26,186 nt of DNA from Polyangiaceae bacterium (GTDB lineage Bacteria > Myxococcota > Polyangia > Polyangiales > Polyangiaceae). Below are positions 8,404 through 16,068 of this stretch, piece by piece (the first letter of the stretch is position 1; each line of letters starts with the position of its first letter). Under the pieces are notes generated by a model, which was not told the DNA's origin, ran no database searches, and was given only the letters and a program-made list of their open reading frames with translations. Both the position numbers and the translations under genes were made by a program. Where the stretch lies: the NCBI GenBank assembly GCA_025936205.1, contig JAICTU010000056.1, positions 1 through 26,186 on the forward strand, written 5' to 3'.

Positions 8404-9563
8404 GCGCTTCCCTCCGGGCTGACGCGCGCCATGGTGCGCGATGAAGCAGGCCCCCCTACTATCTCGGCGCGGTCGAGGCCGATCTGGTCACAAATCATCA
8501 AGAGCTCGTTCACGCGATGCGCACAGGTGTGCCGGCCACGGATCGTCTCCTGCCCGCTGAGCGCCAGCCAGCGCGCGAGGTCCGCGTCGTGCAGGACCGC
8601 GCGCAGAAGCCGTTGCATCTCGGTGCCGTCGCGCGCCATCAAGAAATCCTGGCCGACACGGAACAGGCCTTCGCTGTCGTACCAGGGCGCGCTCACCAGC
8701 GGGATGCCGCAGGCCAGGGCCTCGAACGGGCGGATCGTGGGGATGCCACGCAGGGCCTCGGCATAGGGACGCCGCGGCACGTGGACCGTGACCCGAAAGG
8801 CAGCAAAGACCTCCGGCACGCGATAGTTCGGCAGCCAGCCCCGGTAGAGAACGCCCGCCGCGCGCAGCGCCGCTCGAGCGGGCTCCGGGTCGCGGACGCC
8901 GTGAACGTGGCATTGCAGGCGAAGGGCTTGCACCGGCTCGAGGAGGAATTCCTGGAGCTCCCGTGTCCGCTCCTCATCTCCCCAGTTGCCAATCCAGACT
9001 AGATCACCCTCGCTTGCCCTCCCGCGACTTGGTTGGAATAGCTCCACGTCGGCCGCCTCGTGCCAGGTGAAGGCGCGCCGGCCCCAGCCACGCTCGTGAT
9101 AACAATCGCGCAGCACCTCGCCGAAGGCGAGCACGCCGTCGTAGCCGGAAAAGTCGAAGCGCGCGAACGCCTCCGGCGCCGTCAGCAGGCGGTGATGCGT
9201 GTCATGAAACAGGACGCGATACTTGCCTCCGCGCGCGCGCAGCTCCCCGATGCGCCGAACCAGCTCTGGCTCGTTCCACTCGTGTACGAGCACCAGCTGC
9301 ACCCCGTCGAGCGCCGCCTCCAGATCCAGCTCTGCGAGCTGATAGCGCGAGACCGCGAAGTGGGGATAGTGCGCCCGATAGCCCTCGAGCGCGGCCGGTC
9401 CGGCCTCTGCCAGCAGGTTTTCGACGCTCCAGGCATCCGCCGGCTCGAAGATCCGTACACCGTGTCCGCGTCGCAGCAGCTCGCGGGCGACGCCGCGCAA
9501 GAAGTGCGCGTTGCCATGGTTCCAATCCGAGATCAGCGAGTGGCAAAAGATCGCGACGTTCAT
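8385..9563 (-). CDS. CgeB-like glycosyltransferase, first of three tandem copies
   Basis: A 392-residue GT-B protein. It begins MNVAIFCHSLISDWNHGNAH, then FLRGVARELLRRGHGVRIFE, matching the opening of the other two copies. The C-terminal domain contains IPTIRPFEALACGIPLVSAP and the following Trp-Tyr-Asp segment where the others have Trp-Pro/Glu-Gly, and VGQDFLMARDGTEM. A distinctive central stretch, VLVHEWNEPELVRRIGE, is not seen in the others. ATG 9563 overlaps the stop of the family-4-type transferase as ATGA. It is the most divergent copy, so a different donor or acceptor is likely (inference). Confidence 0.87.
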   Translation of the reverse strand: MNVAIFCHSLISDWNHGNAHFLRGVARELLRRGHGVRIFEPADAWSVENLLAEAGPAALEGYRAHYPHFAVSRYQLAELDLEAALDGVQLVLVHEWNEPELVRRIGELRARGGKYRVLFHDTHHRLLTAPEAFARFDFSGYDGVLAFGEVLRDCYHERGWGRRAFTWHEAADVELFQPSRGRASEGDLVWIGNWGDEERTRELQEFLLEPVQALRLQCHVHGVRDPEPARAALRAAGVLYRGWLPNYRVPEVFAAFRVTVHVPRRPYAEALRGIPTIRPFEALACGIPLVSAPWYDSEGLFRVGQDFLMARDGTEMQRLLRAVLHDADLARWLALSGQETIRGRHTCAHRVNELLMICDQIGLDRAEIVGGPASSRTMARVSPEGSACEETA

Positions 9564-10657
9564 GAGTGCAGCTCCGCTGCTCGCGCCACGCTGGGCATGC
9601 GCATGAATCCATAAGAGCGGAGATAGGCGCGGCCCATCCGTTCCAGATCGTAGCTTTGCGCCCGAAGATACGCGCGCTCGGCCAGCGCTTGCCGCAGGGC
9701 GCTCTCAGCGATCAAGCGCTTCAGCGCCGCCGCGAGGGCGCCCGGGTCACGCGGATCGACGAACAGCGCGCAGTTGTCCCACAGCTCGCGCAAGCTGGGG
9801 ATATCGCCGAGCACCAGTGCGCAGCAACGGCCGGCGGCCTCCAGGATCGAGAGGCCGAACGGTTCATAGAGCGCCGGAGCAGCGAAGATGGCGGCGCGCT
9901 CCATCCAGTTGCCCAGCTCCGCTCGCGAGAGCGTGCCCAGCAACGACAGCGCCGTCAGCTCCACGTTCGCTCCCCCCTCCGGTGCGCTCGCCTCACCCGC
10001 CGCACGAATGGGCCAGGGCACGGCGTGCGCAGCGGCCTGCAGAGCGCCGATGTTCTTCGCCGGATCCCAGAGCCGACCCGCGCACAGCACCAAGGGCTCC
10101 TTGACGGAAAACTGAACACGCCGGGGCAGCGGCACCCCGTTGTAGATCACCTCCCCGTCCCGCAGCCGGCCATACTCATGATGCAGCGCTTTCAACAGCG
10201 CGCGCGTGGGCGCGATCACGCGCGCGGCGGACAAGGCGAGCGCAACGGCCTCGCGATAGCGGCTCCAGCTGTTGGGCGCTCGCTCCTCTCGCACGGCACG
10301 GAACCAGGAACACACGCACGAGTGCGCGACCACCCGCACCGGCGCTCTCCAGCCCAGAGCCGCGTGGGCGTAGCCGTTCAGATGCACCACGTCCGGCCGG
10401 AGCTCGCCCTCCAGCGCCAGCAGCCAGTCGCCGGCCCGGCGCACGTCGTCCCAGGGCTCTTGCATCCACTCGAGCCGGTACGTGCTCTCGCGGACGCGCG
10501 CGCCGGCTTGCTCGGCCGCAGCGCGCTGCGACGCCGTCAGGTTGGCACCCATGGTCGCCAACGTCACCTCTACGCCCTGGCTCGAAAGCCACGACGCCAG
10601 CGAGGTCGCGTAGCTGAACACGCCTCCCAGCGTGTCGGTGGTCATCAACACGTGCAC
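9560..10657 (-). CDS. Family 4-type glycosyltransferase
   Basis: A 365-residue GT-B retaining glycosyltransferase. The N-terminal domain opens MHVLMTTDTLGGVFSY with the glycine-rich acceptor loop. VVHLNGYAH (90-98) and VVAHSCVCSWF (109-119) follow the usual pattern, and ICNG-like IYNGVPLP (171-178) marks the domain linker. The donor-binding EX7E motif is Glu265-Glu273 in YEPFGLSILEAA. The start is GTG 10657, five bases after GAGGG and next to the expected N-terminus; a longer frame to 10792 would overlap the radical SAM gene and has no family similarity. It lies 28 bp after the radical SAM stop and overlaps the first CgeB-like gene by ATGA. Donor sugar unknown. Confidence 0.88.
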   Translation of the reverse strand: MHVLMTTDTLGGVFSYATSLASWLSSQGVEVTLATMGANLTASQRAAAEQAGARVRESTYRLEWMQEPWDDVRRAGDWLLALEGELRPDVVHLNGYAHAALGWRAPVRVVAHSCVCSWFRAVREERAPNSWSRYREAVALALSAARVIAPTRALLKALHHEYGRLRDGEVIYNGVPLPRRVQFSVKEPLVLCAGRLWDPAKNIGALQAAAHAVPWPIRAAGEASAPEGGANVELTALSLLGTLSRAELGNWMERAAIFAAPALYEPFGLSILEAAGRCCALVLGDIPSLRELWDNCALFVDPRDPGALAAALKRLIAESALRQALAERAYLRAQSYDLERMGRAYLRSYGFMRMPSVARAAELHS

Positions 10658-10685
10658 GAAAGCCCTCGATGTGTGTTTGAGATTC

Positions 10686-11966
10686 TCAGGATTCGAGCTC
10701 GGGCAGAGAGCGCGGAGACTGATCCTGGATATCGCTGAAGCCCCTGCACTGCTCGAGGTAATGGTCGAGCGCACGCTCCCATGCGCGGTCATCGAGCTGG
10801 CCCCACTTCAGCCGGTACTCCGGCGAGCCAGGATACGGAAACAGAGGAACCGGCTCGTTCGACCAGACGCCGTGCTCCGAGAGCTGCGCGCGCCAGCGCG
10901 CGACCTGGGCTGCATCGTCACTCGTGCCGATCAAGTTCGCTTGCACGAACGGCACACCGTGCTTGGCCTGGACCAACAGCTCCGTGAGCTCCTCGGTCGA
11001 CAGCTTGCAACGCTTGTTCAAGAGGCTCCGCCCCTCGTGTGTGATGCTCTCGACGCCCGCTTCAATCGAAACGCAGCCGGCCTCGCCGAGCAAGCGGAGC
11101 AGCTCCGGCGACCAGTTGTCGATGCGCAGCTGGACGCCGAACTCGACCTCGCGATCGACCAGCGCCTCGAGCAACGGCCGGTTGGGCAGGAAAATCTCGT
11201 CGATGAAGTAAACGTAGCGGGCGCCCGCCGCGATCAGGCCATCCAGCTCCTCGAGCACGACCCCGAGCGGGCGCGCGCGATACCGGTTGCGAAAGTTCTC
11301 CTTTGCACAGAACGTGCAGGCATACGGGCAACCTCGCGACGCCTCGAGCTCCGCTCCGGGCCCCAGCGGCGAGCGATCAAAGCGATGATGGTGGTGCGTG
11401 TGCCGCCGGACCAGGTTCTGCTCCCAGCGCAGAGCCGGGAGATCCTGCATGGCTGCAGCCGCGAGTGTCCTCTGCGCCACCACTTGGTCGCCCTCTCGAT
11501 AGGCGATCGAATGGAGTTGGCTGTACTCCGCCGGATCCGCCTCCACCAACCGCGCAAGCACCTCCTCACACTCGCCCAGCACCACGGCGTCTGCGTCGAT
11601 CTTTCTCAGCACGGCGCCTGGGGTCGTCGAGGCATGCGGACCGACGACGAACAACCTGCGCGTGTACGGACGCAGGGCGCGGGCGGTCTGGATCGGCACC
11701 CGGAGCTCGGGCGGTGCGCAACGCCAGAACAGATAGCTGGGAGCGGTCGTGATCACCGTGGCGTCGGGCGCGAACGCCGACACTTCAGCGACCAGTGCCG
11801 CCAGATCCAGGCCGCCCAGCTGCGCGTCCAGCAAGCGCACCTGATGCCCACGGCGCTCCAGCAGGGCGCGGGAGTAGCCGAGCTCCAGCGGCAGATGGGG
11901 CTCGCGGCAACCGAAATAGATGCTGCCGTCAAAGCTCCACGGCGGATTGACCAACGCAATCTTCAC
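10686..11966 (-). CDS. B12-binding-domain radical SAM protein in glycan operon
   Basis: A 426-residue protein with an N-terminal cobalamin-binding-like Rossmann domain (1-150, starting KIALVNPPWSFDGSIYFG) followed by a radical SAM barrel. The [4Fe-4S] cysteines are Cys213, Cys217 and Cys220 in SRGCPYACTFC. The usual DxHxxG axial-His loop is absent, as in several relatives that bind cobalamin base-off without it. A GEC motif (131-133) and the IEAGVES and GVPF/LIGTSD barrel strands are as expected. It starts with GTG 11966 in a GTGA overlap with the epimerase stop. Such enzymes do radical C-methylation, rearrangement or deoxygenation; here a sugar or lipid of the exported glycan is the likely substrate (inference). 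I recall, unchecked, a family TIGR04295 for such proteins in a 'rhizo-twelve' gene set. Confidence 0.88.
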   Translation of the reverse strand: MKIALVNPPWSFDGSIYFGCREPHLPLELGYSRALLERRGHQVRLLDAQLGGLDLAALVAEVSAFAPDATVITTAPSYLFWRCAPPELRVPIQTARALRPYTRRLFVVGPHASTTPGAVLRKIDADAVVLGECEEVLARLVEADPAEYSQLHSIAYREGDQVVAQRTLAAAAMQDLPALRWEQNLVRRHTHHHHRFDRSPLGPGAELEASRGCPYACTFCAKENFRNRYRARPLGVVLEELDGLIAAGARYVYFIDEIFLPNRPLLEALVDREVEFGVQLRIDNWSPELLRLLGEAGCVSIEAGVESITHEGRSLLNKRCKLSTEELTELLVQAKHGVPFVQANLIGTSDDAAQVARWRAQLSEHGVWSNEPVPLFPYPGSPEYRLKWGQLDDRAWERALDHYLEQCRGFSDIQDQSPRSLPELES

Positions 11967-13066
11967 TGTGCAGCTCCCGAGGGTGCAGCCACGAACTGCC
12001 AGACCCCACCCTGACTGACGGGCTCACGTGTCCGTTCCCGTTCGCCCGCGACCACGCTGCGGAGCCAATGGGTCAGCTGCACCATTCCAGCTGCCAGCGA
12101 CACCTGCGGCTGCCAGCCAGTGAGGCGGGAGAACTTGCGAACGTCCGACACGTAGTAGCGCTGATCGCCCGTACGCCAGGCTTCGAAGCTGAGCGGCAGC
12201 TCCGAACCTGTCAACGTGCCCGCGCGCTGCAGCACCTCGAGCACGCTGGCGCAATTGCTCGGCCCCCCGCCGATGTTGAAGGCTTCGCCGGAGCAGAGGT
12301 CGAGCTTGGCGCGAGCGGTCAGAAATGCTTCGACCAGATCTCCCACGAACAGCAGATCGCGCGTCTGGTGGCCGTCGCCGTAGATGGTGATCGGCTCGCG
12401 CCGCAGCGCGCGCAGCAGGAAGTGCGCGACCCAGCCCTGGTCCTCGGTGCCGAACTGACGAGGGCCGTAGATGCAGGACATCCGGAACACGACCGCAGGG
12501 ATGCCGAAGCAGCGCGCGTAGTCGCGCACGTATTGGTCGGCGCAGCCCTTGCTGCAGCCGTACGGGCTGTGAAAATCGAGCGGCGCATCCTCGCAAACCC
12601 CGTGCTGGCGGATGTCAGCGGCGATCGGTTGATAGCCCTGCTCGCTGAGCGACAGCGCGACGTACCCGAGCTCGCCGTACACCTTGTTGGTAGAGGTGAA
12701 GAACAAGGCCGGCCGGCGCGGGCTCGTGCGCACGGCTTCCAGCACGTTCAAGGTGCCGCGAGCATTCACGTCGAAGTCGCGCAAAGGATCGGTGAGGCTG
12801 GTCGTCACCGCCACCTGGGCGGCAAAGTGGAAAACGCAATCGGCCTGGTTCACGCAGTGCCGCACCGCGCTCTCATCGAGGATGTCTGCGACGTGCAACT
12901 CGGCCCGATCGCCGTAGGACTTGCTCAGCCAGGCCGCATTCCAGGTGACATTCGGTCGCGACAGATTATCGAGCAAGAGCACGCGCTCTCCCATGCTCAA
13001 CAGTCGCTGTGCCAGATTGGAACCGATGAAGCCGGCTCCCCCCGTGATCAGATTGGTGCGCGTCAC
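11963..13066 (-). CDS. NAD-dependent sugar epimerase, CDP-paratose 2-epimerase-like
   Basis: A 367-residue extended SDR. The NAD motif GGAGFIGSN is at 9-17. STNKVYG (125-131), SPYGCSKGCADQY with Tyr169 and Lys173, and RMSCIYGPRQFGTEDQGW are the pattern of the CDP-paratose (tyvelose) 2-epimerase branch. Other members of this branch act on different nucleotide sugars, so the exact substrate is open. The true start is GTG 13066, fused as GTGA to the stop of the upstream epimerase; the frame runs open to 13243 but that extension lies in the neighbour and has no similarity. The C-terminal tail after WLRSV (from about residue 345) is short and Gln/Ala-rich. It should supply a modified nucleotide sugar to the transferases downstream. 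Confidence 0.87.
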   Translation of the reverse strand: MTRTNLITGGAGFIGSNLAQRLLSMGERVLLLDNLSRPNVTWNAAWLSKSYGDRAELHVADILDESAVRHCVNQADCVFHFAAQVAVTTSLTDPLRDFDVNARGTLNVLEAVRTSPRRPALFFTSTNKVYGELGYVALSLSEQGYQPIAADIRQHGVCEDAPLDFHSPYGCSKGCADQYVRDYARCFGIPAVVFRMSCIYGPRQFGTEDQGWVAHFLLRALRREPITIYGDGHQTRDLLFVGDLVEAFLTARAKLDLCSGEAFNIGGGPSNCASVLEVLQRAGTLTGSELPLSFEAWRTGDQRYYVSDVRKFSRLTGWQPQVSLAAGMVQLTHWLRSVVAGERERTREPVSQGGVWQFVAAPSGAAQ

Positions 13067-14193
13067 AGCGTCAACCCCCGGGACTCCAGCTCGCGGCGCG
13101 CCTCGATGGTACGGTCCCGCGCGACGTCCCCTCTTTGCGCCTGCGCCTCCAGGAACTTGCCCAGCTGCCGCAACCCGTCCTGGAAGTTTACGCGCGGCCG
13201 ATAGCCGAGCAGGTGCTGAGCGCGCGAGATATCGGCGAAGCAATGCCGGATGTCGCCGACGCGGTACTTGCCTGTCACCTCGGGTTCCAGCGGGCGCTTG
13301 AGCACGCTGGCGATATCCTGAGCCACGGAGAGCACGCTGCGGGGCTCACCGCTGCCCACGTTGATCACCTGACCCACGGCCTCCTGGCTCTGCAGCGCGA
13401 GCAGGCAGGCCTCGGCCACATCGTGCACGCTCACGAAATCCCGACGCTGCTCGCCATCCTCGAACAAGAGCGGGGGCTGGTTGTTCAGCAAGCGCGACGA
13501 GAAGATCGCGAGCACCCCGGTATACGGATTCGCGAGCGCCTGGCGCGGTCCGTATACGTTGAAGAAGCGCAGCGCGACGGTCGGAATCGAGTACGCCTGC
13601 CCCAGCACGAGGCAAAGCCGCTCCTGGTCAAACTTGGTGAGCGCGTAAACCGAGGCGAGCTCGGGCGGCTTACTCTCCTCGGTGGGGGTCGACACCAGCC
13701 GAGCCCCCGACTCGCTCCGCAGCTCCCATTCGGCGCGACGCAGCTGCTCCAGCGAACGGCTCAATCCGCGGCAAGGCCGCCCTTCGACATCGACGTACGC
13801 GCCTTCTCCGTAGACGCTCATGCTGGAGGCGACGACCAGACGCTGCACCGGACGGCGCGCGAGGGCTTCCAGCAACACGGCCGTGCCGCGCACGTTGACG
13901 TCGACATAGTCTGCGACCTGGTACATGCTCTGACCCACTCCGACCAGCGCAGCGAGGTGGATGACACAATCGACGCCGCGCAGGGCAGAGGCGACCGCGC
14001 CCGGATCGCGCACGTCGCCGACGTATAGATCGACGCCACCGTTCAAATAGCCCGGCGGTCTGCGCGAGGCTCCGTGCACCTGAGGCACGAGGCTATCGAG
14101 CACTCGCACGCGGTGACCTTGCGCGAGCAGAAGGTCCGCGAGGTGCGAGCCGATGAACCCCGCGCCCCCGGTGATCAATACATGGAAGCCCAT
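13063..14193 (-). CDS. NAD-dependent sugar epimerase, dTDP-L-rhamnose 4-epimerase-like
   Basis: First gene of the operon, 376 residues. The NAD motif GGAGFIGSH is at 9-17. LDSLVPQVHG (32-41) with RPPGYL, HLAALVGVGQSMYQ (79-92), VASSMSVYGEGAY (121-133) and SVYALTKFDQE (Tyr183, Lys187) match dTDP-L-rhamnose 4-epimerases (dTDP-6-deoxy-L-talose forming) and close relatives. FFNVYGPRQALANPYTGV is also characteristic. A talose-type or other 6-deoxy sugar is therefore expected in the product, though relatives with other substrates exist. No rmlABCD genes lie in the window. ATG 14193 follows AAGCGGGAAAA, a modest ribosome binding site. The gap upstream holds a promoter candidate. Confidence 0.87.
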   Translation of the reverse strand: MGFHVLITGGAGFIGSHLADLLLAQGHRVRVLDSLVPQVHGASRRPPGYLNGGVDLYVGDVRDPGAVASALRGVDCVIHLAALVGVGQSMYQVADYVDVNVRGTAVLLEALARRPVQRLVVASSMSVYGEGAYVDVEGRPCRGLSRSLEQLRRAEWELRSESGARLVSTPTEESKPPELASVYALTKFDQERLCLVLGQAYSIPTVALRFFNVYGPRQALANPYTGVLAIFSSRLLNNQPPLLFEDGEQRRDFVSVHDVAEACLLALQSQEAVGQVINVGSGEPRSVLSVAQDIASVLKRPLEPEVTGKYRVGDIRHCFADISRAQHLLGYRPRVNFQDGLRQLGKFLEAQAQRGDVARDRTIEARRELESRGLTL

Positions 14194-14269
14194 TTTTCCC
14201 GCTTTTCGCGAGCTGATCGGGATGCCGCCAACGTCGGCCGCATGATCAGCTACTTACGTCGGGCGCCAC

Positions 14270-14285
14270 TACAAGAGATATGCCA
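14270..14285 (-). promoter_or_regulatory. Weak sigma54-like promoter for the glycan operon
   Basis: The minus strand reads TGGCATATCTCTTGTA, nine of twelve matches to TGGCACG-N4-TTGCA with correct spacing. The nearly invariant C of the -12 element is T, which weakens the case. It lies 77 bp upstream of ATG 14193, giving a leader of about 65 nt. No better sigma70 candidate stands out here; TTGGTC followed after 15 bases by TATCTC overlaps the same site. Confidence 0.25.
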
Positions 14286-14719
14286 TGCGAGATCTGACCA
14301 ACATTTACCACATTGGAGACAAGCTCTCGAGCTTTGGGACAGCAGGGGTGCCCCGTTGTCACCAGCCGCCACGATCGCCTCCGTGAAACGCACGCCGGCT
14401 CGACTCGGATCATGCGCGCGATTGCGCTGATTGCGCAGTGCTCAGTCGTGGCGTGGATACCGTTTCGTTTGCGTGACCCTTCCGTCGATGCGCATTCGAC
14501 TCGAGAGCAAGCTGCAAGCCACTCGGGAACCGGCGGGAGCGAGTCTCGAAGCTGCAACCTCATTTGTATTGTTTCGTCTCTCTGTGTCGATCGGCGCCAG
14601 TGCCGGCCGAGCATTGAAGCCACGACAGGAATGCCACGGGGGTCCGACCTGCTCGACCGAAGGAAGGGTTCACGCCCTTTCTCAGCGCGCGAGAAGCCAG
14701 TGATGAACGGGCGAGGCGA

Positions 14720-14735
14720 TGGTACATCGCTTGCA
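14720..14735 (+). promoter_or_regulatory. Sigma54-like -24/-12 promoter upstream of yihY-like gene
   Basis: TGGTACATCGCTTGCA matches ten of the twelve conserved positions of TGGCACG-N4-TTGCA, with GG (14721-14722) and GC (14733-14734) exactly ten bases apart and a perfect TTGCA. Transcription would start near 14746, immediately before GTG 14747. If it is real, the transcript is leaderless or translation begins further in, for example at ATG 14888. Confidence 0.4.
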
Positions 14736-14746
14736 AAGTTGACGCT

Positions 14747-15733
14747 GTGGCAACGACGACAGCGCTCCTCGGTCCCGTCCAGAAGTCCTCGGCACCACCG
14801 CCCTCCTCGCGTTCTGGGGTAAAGGCTAGCTCCAGCAGCCGCTGGAGCGCGATTGCAACGCTCCTGAAGACCACGGGCTCAGACTGGATGGACGATGAGG
14901 CAACGCGCCTCGCCGCGTCGCTCGCGCTTTATACGTTGCTCTCGATAGCGCCCCTGCTCGTCATCGCTGTGGCAGTGGCCGGCATGGTGTTCGGCGCCGA
15001 GGCCGCGCGCGGGCAAATCAGCCAGCAGATCTCCTCTGTCGTGGGTCCTCAGGCAGGGGAAGCCATCCAGAGCCTGGTGGCCAACGCGCGCGCCCCGAGC
15101 GCCGGGCTGATCAGCTCCGGCGTCGGCCTGGCAGTGCTGCTGTTCGGCGCCTCCGGCGTCTTCGGCGAGCTGCAGAGCGCATTGAATCGCATCTGGAACG
15201 TCAAGCCCAAGCCCGGACGCGGTTGGAAGGGGATCCTGCGCGACCGCTTCTTTTCCTTCGCGATGGTCATGGGGGTGGCATTCCTGCTGCTCGTATCGCT
15301 GGTGGTCAGCGCCGGGCTCGCGACCTTCGTCGAGCACTTCCGCAACTGGATTCCCGTGCCCGGGCTCTGGCACGTGATCAACCTGGCCGTCACCCTCGGC
15401 ATCAACGCCGTATTGTTTGCGCTGATCTTCAAGCTCGTGCCCGACGTCAAAGTGGCCTGGCGCGACGTTTGGATGGCGGGTCTGTTCACGGCCATCGCAT
15501 TCAGCATCGGTAAGGTGTTGCTCGCGTGGTACGTCGGCAGGAGTGCGACGGTGTCCCCGTTCGGCGCTGCAGGATCATTGGTCGCGCTGATCGTCTGGGT
15601 GTACTACTCCGCCCAGATCTTGTTCCTGGGCGCGGAGTTCGCGCAAGTGTATGCCGCGCAGCGTGGCTCCGGGGTCAAGCCGGCGGACAACGCCGTGCCG
15701 ATCGACGCGCCGGCGCCTCCCGCCCACCCTTGA
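14747..15733 (+). CDS. YihY/BrkB family inner-membrane protein
   Basis: A 328-residue polytopic membrane protein of the YihY/virulence factor BrkB family (formerly called RNase BN). The diagnostic core is visible: DDEATRLAASLALYTLLSIA (49-68), the GVGLAVLLFGASGVFGELQ segment with ALNRIWNVKP, a long hydrophobic pair of helices, FKLVPDVKVAWRDVW, then VSPFGAAGSLVALIVWVYYS and AEFAQVYA. About six transmembrane helices are expected. The Ser/Pro-rich first 45 residues and the proline-rich last 20 are outside the conserved domain. The start is unsure: GTG 14747 has no ribosome binding site and almost coincides with the predicted transcription start, while ATG 14888 begins exactly at the conserved domain. 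Function in the family is unresolved. The 3' end converges on the SemiSWEET-like gene, three bases between stops. Confidence 0.9.
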   Translation: MATTTALLGPVQKSSAPPPSSRSGVKASSSSRWSAIATLLKTTGSDWMDDEATRLAASLALYTLLSIAPLLVIAVAVAGMVFGAEAARGQISQQISSVVGPQAGEAIQSLVANARAPSAGLISSGVGLAVLLFGASGVFGELQSALNRIWNVKPKPGRGWKGILRDRFFSFAMVMGVAFLLLVSLVVSAGLATFVEHFRNWIPVPGLWHVINLAVTLGINAVLFALIFKLVPDVKVAWRDVWMAGLFTAIAFSIGKVLLAWYVGRSATVSPFGAAGSLVALIVWVYYSAQILFLGAEFAQVYAAQRGSGVKPADNAVPIDAPAPPAHP

Positions 15734-15736
15734 CCT

Positions 15737-16030
15737 TCACTCTGCCGGTTCAGCGCCGGGCGCGCGCCGCTCCGCCAGCCGGCGATTGCGCAGCGTAACC
15801 CATTGACCGAGCCCCGCGTTGGCGAGCAGCGCGAGGTTGGTGCACAGAAACACCCAGTTGCCGAGCAGGTAGCTATACAGGGAAAAGCCGGCGGAGGAGA
15901 TGAACTGCCCGGCAAAGAGCCAGGGCGACACACCGGTGCTTTTTCGACATCTCCATTGCACGACGACTTGCTGGATGAGGGTGGCCAGGAGCACGAGGGA
16001 GCTGAGCCAGCCGAGGAAGTTTGGCGCCAT
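15737..16030 (-). CDS. Small PQ-loop (SemiSWEET-like) membrane protein
   Basis: A 97-residue protein with three hydrophobic helices, the size of a SemiSWEET half-transporter, which pairs to form a sugar channel. The motif VVVQWRCRKSTGVSPWLF resembles the PQ-loop consensus (basic residues, then S-x-G-V-S), with QQ in place of PQ. GFSLYSYLLGNWVFLCTNLA and the following LLANAGLGQWV correspond to helices 2 and 3. LAB_N-type small membrane proteins (the N-terminal domain of some lipid-A disaccharide synthases) share this outline and cannot be excluded. ATG 16030 is the first residue before the conserved region; the ribosome binding site is poor. It lies 38 bp after the PolX-like gene and is probably co-transcribed with it. 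Substrate unknown. Confidence 0.75.
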   Translation of the reverse strand: MAPNFLGWLSSLVLLATLIQQVVVQWRCRKSTGVSPWLFAGQFISSAGFSLYSYLLGNWVFLCTNLALLANAGLGQWVTLRNRRLAERRAPGAEPAE

Positions 16031-16068
16031 GATAGGTACTCGCTCGAGCACAGCAACACGCGTGCCAA

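Larger units (their letters stand above)
14194..14746. other. Divergent intergenic region, 553 bp, no supported gene
   Basis: This is the largest non-coding stretch, between the divergently read glycan operon and the YihY gene. It holds a sigma54-like site facing each gene, one near each end. Open frames inside it on both strands are Arg/Ser-rich, lack ribosome binding sites and resemble nothing I know. I see no tRNA, riboswitch, insertion sequence end or intrinsic terminator between about 14290 and 14715. The base composition is slightly less GC-rich than the genes on either side, as expected of regulatory DNA. Confidence 0.6.

Noticed and set aside
10632..12014. 460-codon + strand frame opposite the radical SAM gene
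   Set aside because: Antisense shadow; the CxxxCxxC and domain order on the minus strand are decisive.
14246..14623. 125-codon minus-strand frame in the same gap
   Set aside because: No ribosome binding site, no recognisable motif; it would cover the operon promoter region.
14313..14822. 169-codon + strand frame in the large intergenic gap
   Set aside because: It starts with TTG and no ribosome binding site, has Arg/Ser-rich composition without domain features, and runs into the yihY gene in a different frame.
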